A stretch of 64,000 nt of DNA from Aureimonas glaciei. Lineage in GTDB: Bacteria > Pseudomonadota > Alphaproteobacteria > Rhizobiales > Rhizobiaceae. The DNA lies in contig NZ_BMJJ01000007.1 of the NCBI RefSeq assembly GCF_014643375.1, positions 130,925 through 194,924 on the forward strand, written 5' to 3'. Each line of letters opens with the position of its first letter. Position 1 is the stretch's first letter. Below are positions 58,154 through 64,000 of this stretch, piece by piece. A model generated the notes under the pieces. The model did no database searches, had not been told where the DNA came from, and saw only the letters and a program-made list of their open reading frames with translations. Both the position numbers and the translations under genes were made by a program.

Positions 58154-58301
58154 GAGAGTGATTCATGGCGCTCAGTCGGTCAGGGTGCAGGAAGCGTTCA
58201 GCAGGGGCCATCGAGCGATCGACGCGCCCGACGCGTCGCTGCGCAGGCTTGCCGGGGCAACGGAACGTCAGCGGCCCGAACGGTTTAGGACGGTGCGCTG
58301 A
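58069..58301 (+). repeat. tandem duplication of dinB 3' end (copies 58069-58153 and 58217-58301)
   Basis: The last 85 bp of dinB align without gaps to 58217-58301 at about 65 of 85 positions, with both copies ending in CGCTGA. In its own frame the second copy would encode IDAPDASLRRLAGATERQ where dinB encodes [18 protein letters not shown]. The second copy is out of frame with dinB and has no start or ribosome-binding site, so it is a relic. The rest of the 280-bp gap before dnaE holds nothing I recognise. Confidence 0.8.
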
Positions 58302-58433
58302 CAAGGCGATTCCGGCGCCCGGCGCCCCGACGCGATCAGCGGGGAAGACCGACGTGACCGCTCGCGATTGCCGACGCGCGCCGGCCCCCATCGGCGTGAC
58401 AGCCCCCTGCCCGCCGGTCGGAGCCGCAGCCCT

Positions 58434-61400
58434 TTATGTCAGCTCCACCTCGAGCACACCGGGCGCCGCCTTGATCGCGCTCGCCATCTGCGGCGACACC
58501 CGGTAGCGGCCGGGCAGCGAGATCTCGATCTCGCGCTCGCCCCCGGACTGGATCAGCACGAAGGAAACCTCCGCGTCGCCGGCGTCGCGCAGCTGGTTGC
58601 GGAACACTTTCAGCGGGCCGGCGTCGCGCATGAAGACGCGCAGCGCCTTCTGGTTGCGCACCGCCTCGTCCTCCAGCGACTGCACGCCCTGCACCCGCAG
58701 CGAAATGCCCTCGGGCCGCTCCTCGGCGCCGACCATCAGGATCACCGATGAACCCGGCTCCAGCAGTTCGCGGAACTGCGTCAGCGCCTCGGTGAACAGC
58801 ACCACCTCGTACTGGCCGCTCGGATCCGACAAAGCGATGATGCCGAGCTTGCCGCCGCTCTTGGTCTTGCGCTCCTGGCGCGAGGTGACCGTGCCGGCGA
58901 GCCTGCCGGCACTCGCCCCGCGCTTCACGCTCGCCACCACCTCAGCATGGGTCTGGACCCTTAGCCGCTTCAGCGTGTCCTTATATTCGTCGAGGGGATG
59001 CGCCGAAAGGTAGAAGCCGATCGCCTGGAATTCGCGCATCAGCTTCTCCGTCGACGTCCAGCCCGGCGCGTCGTTGAGATGCAGCCGCTCGGGCTCGCCG
59101 GAGGCGGCGCCGAACATGTCGTTCTGGCCGGAGATGCGTGCCTCGTGCAGACGCAGGGCATAGCCCGACAGGATGTCGAGATTGGCCGAGAGCTGCGCCC
59201 GGTCGTAGCCGAAACAGTCGAAGGCGCCGGCGGCGATGAGGTTTTCGAGCGTGCGCTTGTTGACGATCTTCGGATCGATGCGGGCACAGAAATCCTCCAG
59301 CGTCGCATAGCCCTTGGTGCCGCGCTGTTCCACGATGTGCTCGACCGCCTGTTCGCCGACGCCCTTGATCGCCGCCAGCGAATAGAAGATGCGGTTCTCC
59401 TCGACCTCGAAGGCGCGGTGCGAAGTCTGCACCGAGGGCGGCACCACGGCGATGCCGAGGCGCGTCGCATCGAGGCGGAAATCGTTCAGCTTGTCGGTAT
59501 TGCCGATATCGAGCGTCATCGACGCCGCCAGGAACTCGGTCGGGTAGTTCGCCTTGAGATAGGCCGTCTGATAGGCGACCAGCGCATAGGCGGCGGCATG
59601 ACTCTTGTTGAAGCCGTAGTCCGCGAATTTCGCCAGGAGGTCGAAGATCATGTTCGCCTGGGGCTTGGTCAGGTCGTTCTTCAGCGCGCCCTCGACGAAG
59701 CGCACGCGCTGCTGGTCCATCTCCGCGCGGATCTTCTTGCCCATGGCGCGCCGCAGGAGATCAGCCTCGCCGAGCGAATAGCCCGACAGGATCTGGGCGA
59801 TCTGCATCACCTGTTCCTGGTAGATGATGACCCCTTGAGTCTCCTTCAGCACCACCTCGATCATCGGGTGGATGTAGTCGGCCTTTTCCTCTCCGTGCTT
59901 GCGGGCGTTGTAGGTCGGGATGTTCTCCATCGGGCCCGGACGGTACAGCGCGACGAGGGCGATGATGTCCTCGAAGCGGTCGGGGCGCATGCCGATCAGC
60001 GCCTTGCGCATGCCGATCGATTCCACCTGGAACACGCCGACGGTCTCGCCGCGCGTCAGCATGTCGTAGCTCTTCTTGTCGTCGAGCGGCAGGCTGCCGA
60101 GATCGATGTCGATGCCGCGCCGCGCGATCAGGTCGACCGCCGTCTTCAGCGTGGTCAGCGTCTTCAGGCCGAGAAAGTCGAACTTGACGAGGCCCGCCTG
60201 TTCGACCCACTTCATGTTGTACTGCGTCACCGGCATGTCGGAGCGCGGGTCGCGGTACATCGGCACCAGCTGCGACAGAGGCCGGTCGCCGATGACGATG
60301 CCGGCGGCGTGCGTCGAGGCGTGGCGGTAGAGGCCCTCGAGCTTCAGCGCGATGGTGATCAGCCGGTCGACGATCTCCTCCTTCTCGCGCTCCTCCTGCA
60401 GCCGCGGCTCCTCGACGAGGGCCTGCGCCAGCGTCACCGGATTGGCGGGGTTGGCCGGCACCATCTTGCAGAGCTTGTCGACATGGCCGTAGGACATTTC
60501 CAGCACGCGGCCGACGTCGCGCAGGCAGGCGCGCGCCTGCAGCGTGCCGAAGGTGATGATCTGGCCGACCTGCTCGCGGCCGTATTTGTCCTGGACGTAG
60601 CGGATGACCTCGATGCGCCTGTCCTGGCAGAAGTCGATGTCGAAATCCGGCATCGAGACGCGGTCGGGATTGAGGAATCGCTCAAACAGCAGCGAGAAGC
60701 GCAAGGGATCGAGATCGGTGATGGTCAGGGAGTAGGCGACGAGCGAGCCGGCGCCCGAACCACGGCCGGGCCCGACCGGAATGCCCTGGACCTTGGCCCA
60801 TTTGATGAAGTCGGCGACGATCAGGAAGTAGCCGGGAAACTTCATCCGCTCGATGACGTCGAGCTCGAAGGCGAGGCGCGCGCGGTAGACCTCGACGGTC
60901 TGGCCCTCGCAGGGACCATGCGCGGCGAGACGCGCCTCCAGCCCCTCCTCCGCCTGGCGGCGAAGCTCGAGCACTTCCGCCACCTCGGCCTCGGCCGCGT
61001 CGACGTCGGCGCCGGCAAAACGGGGCAGGATCGGCTTGCGCGTGCGCGGGCGGAAGGCGCAGCGCCGCGCCACCTCGATCGTGTTCTCCAGCGCTTCCGG
61101 CAGGTCGGCGAAAAGAACCGCCATTTCCGCCTGCGACTTCAGATAGTGGTCGCGCGTCAGCCGCCGGCGATCCTCGTGGCTGACGAGACGGTTGCTCGCC
61201 ACCGCGATCAGGGCGTCGTGGGCGTCGAAATCCTCGGGGACGTAGAAGAAGGGCTCGTTGGTGGCGACCAGCGGCAGTTCCAGTTCGTAGGCCAGCACGA
61301 TGGTCTCGCTCTCGATGCGGCGGCCGCGCTGGCCGTGGCGCTGGAGCTCGACATAGAGACTATCGCCGAAGATGCCCCGCAGTGTTTCCAGGCGCTGGCG

Positions 61401-61922
61401 CGCGATCGCCCCGCGACCGGCCTGGATCGCGGCGCCGATCGGACCGAGCGGCCCGCCGGTGAGCGCGATGATTCCCTCCGAGCGGGTCCGCAGCCAGTCG
61501 AGCAGGACATGCGGCCGGACATTGCCATCATGTTCGAGATAGGCGAGCGAGACGATTTCGACGAGATTGGCATAGCCCTTCTCGGTCGCGGCGATGAAGA
61601 CCATGGGCGCATGCGGCTCGGGCGCGTTGCGTTCGCGCTGCGAAACGCCCGCCTCCGGATCGGCGTCGCCGAAGTCGACTTCCAGCTGGCAGCCGGTGAT
61701 CGGCTGGATGCCGGCCTTGGCCGCCTTCTCGGAGAATTCAAGCGCGCCGAAGAGATTGCCGGTGTCGGCGATGCCGATGGCCGGCATGCCGTCGGCCTTG
61801 GCGTGCTTGACGATCTGGTCGATGCGCAGCGCGCCTTCCAGAAGCGAAAAGGCGCTGTGGCAGCGCAGATGCACGAACTTCAGTGCCGGCGCCGCTGCGT
61901 CCGGCTTGGTGGCGCCCGCCAT
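58434..61922 (-). CDS. dnaE: DNA polymerase III subunit alpha
   Basis: The replicative polymerase. The 1162 residues (E. coli 1160) have a PHP domain at the N terminus (FVHLRCHSAFSLLEGALR), a polymerase core with GRGSGAGSLVAYSL and the DFDIDFCQDRR metal-binding motif, then HAAAYALVAYQTAYLK, a helix-hairpin-helix segment and an OB-fold domain (LAGTVTSRQERKTK). I chose the ATG at 61922 because GGGGAG lies 6 nt upstream; a TTG 23 codons earlier is possible but has a poor N terminus. Confidence 0.97.
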   Translation of the reverse strand: MAGATKPDAAAPALKFVHLRCHSAFSLLEGALRIDQIVKHAKADGMPAIGIADTGNLFGALEFSEKAAKAGIQPITGCQLEVDFGDADPEAGVSQRERNAPEPHAPMVFIAATEKGYANLVEIVSLAYLEHDGNVRPHVLLDWLRTRSEGIIALTGGPLGPIGAAIQAGRGAIARQRLETLRGIFGDSLYVELQRHGQRGRRIESETIVLAYELELPLVATNEPFFYVPEDFDAHDALIAVASNRLVSHEDRRRLTRDHYLKSQAEMAVLFADLPEALENTIEVARRCAFRPRTRKPILPRFAGADVDAAEAEVAEVLELRRQAEEGLEARLAAHGPCEGQTVEVYRARLAFELDVIERMKFPGYFLIVADFIKWAKVQGIPVGPGRGSGAGSLVAYSLTITDLDPLRFSLLFERFLNPDRVSMPDFDIDFCQDRRIEVIRYVQDKYGREQVGQIITFGTLQARACLRDVGRVLEMSYGHVDKLCKMVPANPANPVTLAQALVEEPRLQEEREKEEIVDRLITIALKLEGLYRHASTHAAGIVIGDRPLSQLVPMYRDPRSDMPVTQYNMKWVEQAGLVKFDFLGLKTLTTLKTAVDLIARRGIDIDLGSLPLDDKKSYDMLTRGETVGVFQVESIGMRKALIGMRPDRFEDIIALVALYRPGPMENIPTYNARKHGEEKADYIHPMIEVVLKETQGVIIYQEQVMQIAQILSGYSLGEADLLRRAMGKKIRAEMDQQRVRFVEGALKNDLTKPQANMIFDLLAKFADYGFNKSHAAAYALVAYQTAYLKANYPTEFLAASMTLDIGNTDKLNDFRLDATRLGIAVVPPSVQTSHRAFEVEENRIFYSLAAIKGVGEQAVEHIVEQRGTKGYATLEDFCARIDPKIVNKRTLENLIAAGAFDCFGYDRAQLSANLDILSGYALRLHEARISGQNDMFGAASGEPERLHLNDAPGWTSTEKLMREFQAIGFYLSAHPLDEYKDTLKRLRVQTHAEVVASVKRGASAGRLAGTVTSRQERKTKSGGKLGIIALSDPSGQYEVVLFTEALTQFRELLEPGSSVILMVGAEERPEGISLRVQGVQSLEDEAVRNQKALRVFMRDAGPLKVFRNQLRDAGDAEVSFVLIQSGGEREIEISLPGRYRVSPQMASAIKAAPGVLEVELT

Positions 61923-62015
61923 GCCGTTCTCCCCTGTCGCTGATGTGGCCGCACTCTCCTCCGGGCGGCCCGTCCTGTCGAGTTCGGCCAAGCGAACTCA
62001 ACAGGAAATCGGACG

Positions 62016-62102
62016 TCAGATCGAGTGAATGACCAAAGCGAAGCTGGTGACGAACATGGCGACGGCGGCGAGCGAGGCGAGGTCCTTGACGAGATACAGC
62101 AT
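62016..62102 (-). CDS. 28-residue single-pass membrane microprotein
   Basis: A 28-codon ORF starting MLYLVKDLASLAAVAMF and ending VTSFALVIHSI, with AGGGAA 7 nt before the ATG. It is one hydrophobic helix with a Lys-Asp near the start, as in many small inner-membrane proteins. Short proteins of this style beginning with a hydrophobic -LLKDLA- segment occur in Rhizobiales as I remember, but I cannot confirm homology. It lies between lolD and dnaE on the same strand and is too short for most gene finders. Confidence 0.65.
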   Translation of the reverse strand: MLYLVKDLASLAAVAMFVTSFALVIHSI

Positions 62103-62167
62103 GTCTTCGTTCCCTGTCTGTTCCTATGTTTCTGTTTTGTTCCTTTTTCGGAGAAAGGTCAAGCGCG

Positions 62168-62204
62168 ATCGAACCCGCAGCGCTCTTGGCTCTGCGGGTT
62201 CGAT
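62168..62204. terminator. perfect 13-bp inverted repeat after lolD
   Basis: ATCGAACCCGCAG (62168-62180) and CTGCGGGTTCGAT (62192-62204) form a perfect stem with an 11-nt loop, 34 bp after the lolD stop. No T tract follows on either strand, so it may be a terminator-like 3' end or a protein-binding dyad. Confidence 0.5.
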
Positions 62205-62238
62205 GAAATCTGGTTAATGGCGCGGGGTCGGTCGGCTT

Positions 62239-62934
62239 TCAGCCGATGAGGTAGGGCACGATCTTGCCGGCCTCGAGCGTGATCACCCGGTCCATGCGCC
62301 CGGCGAGCTCGTGGTTGTGGGTGGCGATGAGGGCGGCGACGCCCGACTGCCGGACCAGGGCCGTCAGCGCGTCGAAGACGTAGCCGGCGGTGGTCGGGTC
62401 GAGATTGCCGGTCGGCTCATCCGCCAGGAGAACATGCGGGCTGTTGGCGACGGCTCTTGCGATGGCGACGCGCTGCTGCTCGCCGCCCGAAAGCTCGGCC
62501 GGACGGTGCGCGGCACGCGGGCCGATCCGCATGTAGTCGAGCAATTGCCGCGACCGCTCGGCCGCCTCCTTGTGCTCGAGGCCGGCGATCATCTGCGGCA
62601 GCATGACGTTTTCCAGCGCCGAGAACTCGGGCAGGAGATGGTGGAACTGGTAGACGAAGCCGATCGACTGGCGCCGCATCAGCGTGCGCCGCTGGTCGTC
62701 GAGGCTGCCGCAGGCCTCGCCGTCGATATAGACCTCGCCGGCGTTCGGCTTCTCCAGAAGCCCGGCGATGTGCAGGAGTGTCGACTTGCCCGCGCCGGAC
62801 GGCGCGACGAGCGCCACCATCTCGCCGGGAAAGATCTCGAAGTCGGCGCCGTCGAGAATGGTCAGTCGCTCCTCGCCCTGGGCGAAGAAGCGCTCGACCT
62901 TGTCGAGGCGGAGGGAATGGGTGGGAACGGTCAT
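62239..62934 (-). CDS. lolD: lipoprotein-releasing system ATP-binding protein LolD
   Basis: ATPase that drives release of outer-membrane lipoproteins from the inner membrane. The 231 residues have Walker A GPSGAGKS-type ([12 protein letters not shown]), the [14 protein letters not shown] signature, Walker [13 protein letters not shown] and the switch His in THNHELA. Walker A begins with Ala where Gly is usual (VAPSGAGKS). The ATG at 62934 overlaps the lolC/E stop in an ATGA junction, confirming the start. Confidence 0.96.
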   Translation of the reverse strand: MTVPTHSLRLDKVERFFAQGEERLTILDGADFEIFPGEMVALVAPSGAGKSTLLHIAGLLEKPNAGEVYIDGEACGSLDDQRRTLMRRQSIGFVYQFHHLLPEFSALENVMLPQMIAGLEHKEAAERSRQLLDYMRIGPRAAHRPAELSGGEQQRVAIARAVANSPHVLLADEPTGNLDPTTAGYVFDALTALVRQSGVAALIATHNHELAGRMDRVITLEAGKIVPYLIG

Positions 62935-64000
62935 TCGTAGCGCAGAGCCTCGACGGGATCGAGTGTCGACGCCTTCCACGAAGGGAAGATCGTCGCGAGG
63001 AAGGAGAGGCCGAGCGCCATGGCGGTCACCAGAACGACCTCGCTGACGTCGATCTCCGCCGGCAGCCGGCTGAGGAAGTAGAATTCCGGATCGAACAGGC
63101 TCCGTCCCGAAATCCAGGAAAAGAACTGCCGGATGTTCTCGATGTTCAGGCAGAACAGGACGCCGAGGAGGAGCCCCGCCAGCGTGCCGGCGGTGCCAAT
63201 CGAGGCGCCGGTGATGAAGAACACCCGCATCACCGAGCCGCGCGTCGCACCCATGGTGCGCAGGATGGCGATGTCGCGCCCCTTGTCCTTCACCAGCATG
63301 AACAGGCCGGAGATGATGTTCAGCGCGGCAACGAGGACGATCAGCGTCAGGATGATGAACATGACGTTGCGCTCGACCTGCAGGGCCGAGAAGAAGGACT
63401 GGTTGTCCTGCTGCCAGGTCGACGTGTAGTTCGGCCGCCCGGCCGCCTGCTCGATGGACGGCTGCAGGTCGCGGACGGCATCGGGACGGTCGGCAAAAAT
63501 CTCGATCGACTGCGCCTGATTCTCGGCGTTGAAGAACAGCTGCGCCTCGGCGAAGGGCATGTAGATGTAGGCCGCATCGAAATCGGAGAGGCCGATCTCG
63601 AAAATCGCGGTAATCGGATAGGATTTTACCCGCGGCACGGTGCCGAGAGGCGTCGTGTCGCCCTCGGGCGCGATGAGAGTGATGCTGTCGCCGAGCGCGA
63701 GGCCCAGGGTCTGCGCCAGGCGGCTGCCGACGGCCACGCCCCCGGACGTGTCGAATTCGCCGATGGTGCCGAGGATGATGTTCGAGGCGACCGGTTTCAG
63801 CTTCAACAGGTCGGCGCCGCGCACGCCCTTGACCAGCGCGAAGGAGCGCGCCTCGCCCTTGCCGCTGACCAGCGCCTGCCCCTGCACCAGCGGCATGGCG
63901 TTGGTCACGCCGGGAACCTTGACGATCCGCTGGGTGACGGCGTCGAAATCTGTGAGCGGCGTGTCCATGGCGCGCATGACGACATGGCCGTTGACGCCGA
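62931..64000 (-). CDS. lipoprotein-releasing system permease LolC/LolE (5' end beyond window)
   Basis: The C-terminal 356 residues of an ABC permease with an FtsX-like core. Visible parts are the periplasmic domain ([27 protein letters not shown]) and three membrane segments: [40 protein letters not shown] and [20 protein letters not shown], with the cytoplasmic [18 protein letters not shown] loop. It ends PVEALRYE. Alphaproteobacteria usually have one LolC/E-type subunit (LolF-like) acting as a homodimer; whether this is that type cannot be told here. It is coupled to lolD. Confidence 0.95.
   Translation of the reverse strand, partial: GVNGHVVMRAMDTPLTDFDAVTQRIVKVPGVTNAMPLVQGQALVSGKGEARSFALVKGVRGADLLKLKPVASNIILGTIGEFDTSGGVAVGSRLAQTLGLALGDSITLIAPEGDTTPLGTVPRVKSYPITAIFEIGLSDFDAAYIYMPFAEAQLFFNAENQAQSIEIFADRPDAVRDLQPSIEQAAGRPNYTSTWQQDNQSFFSALQVERNVMFIILTLIVLVAALNIISGLFMLVKDKGRDIAILRTMGATRGSVMRVFFITGASIGTAGTLAGLLLGVLFCLNIENIRQFFSWISGRSLFDPEFYFLSRLPAEIDVSEVVLVTAMALGLSFLATIFPSWKASTLDPVEALRYE

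Noticed and set aside
58998-61943. 981-codon plus-strand frame opposite dnaE
   Set aside because: Composition is shadow-like and no motifs are present; the minus-strand frame is a full-length DnaE.

Overview
The window is a GC-rich, gene-dense piece of chromosome from an alphaproteobacterium, almost certainly of the order Hyphomicrobiales (Rhizobiales); a family near Aurantimonadaceae is possible but not proven. The evidence is the gene order (suf, tyrS, prfB-mrcA-amiC-rne, accBC-aat-DUF2155-NDUFA12, gatB/gatA/gatC, ruvX, pyrBC-plsY-dprA-topA-rnr, rpmG, pleD-divK, dinB, dnaE, lolDC), the complex I accessory subunit NDUFA12, a DivK/PleD cell-cycle pair, an Irr-type iron box before the suf operon, and an RNase E with an acidic insertion in its S1 domain. 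I found no rRNA, tRNA, CRISPR array, prophage or insertion sequence. This is core genome, not an accessory island.

Layout. 1-4.1 kb: leftward suf operon (cysteine desulfurase, sufB, a 56-codon coupled small gene, sufC cut by the window edge), with an Irr-like box in the region it shares with a divergent alpha/beta hydrolase. 4.1-12.7 kb: anmK and tyrS (divergent), a palindromic repeat, a giant AsmA/YhdP-like envelope protein, then bcp coupled to a ferritin-like DUF455 gene. 12.7-19.9 kb: cell-wall block (LytM endopeptidase, PBP1A, AMIN-domain amidase) around prfB, which carries the programmed +1 frameshift. 19.9-27.1 kb: rne with a long leader, a class I aminotransferase, an M48 protease and a DsbA-like protein. 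27.3-31.5 kb: accB, accC, aat, DUF2155, NDUFA12 and a membrane methyltransferase.

31.5-39.4 kb: the Gat amidotransferase in two pieces (gatB coupled to a GNAT gene; gatC-GNAT-gatA), with an Uma2 nuclease-like gene and a chorismate mutase between them, then a UPF0173 hydrolase, ruvX and two small membrane proteins. 39.4-45.6 kb: AidB-like flavoprotein, pyrB and a dihydroorotase-like gene that lacks the metal-binding HxH, plsY and dprA, all tightly coupled. 45.6-53.5 kb: topA, rnr, DUF983, NUDIX, MFS and rpmG. 53.5-64 kb: pleD/divK, DUF3572, a HAD-like gene, dinB with a duplicated 3' end, dnaE, a 28-codon membrane microprotein, lolD and partial lolC/E.

I see no convincing new multigene system. 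The items most worth a second look are small: two unannotated microproteins (883-1053 and 62016-62102), the Irr-like box, the prfB recoding site, the metal-site-less PyrC, two GNAT genes embedded among the gat genes, the duplicated dinB tail, a covarying double-hairpin repeat, and dyad symmetries before bcp and near topA. Family assignments come from reading motifs; no database search was run.
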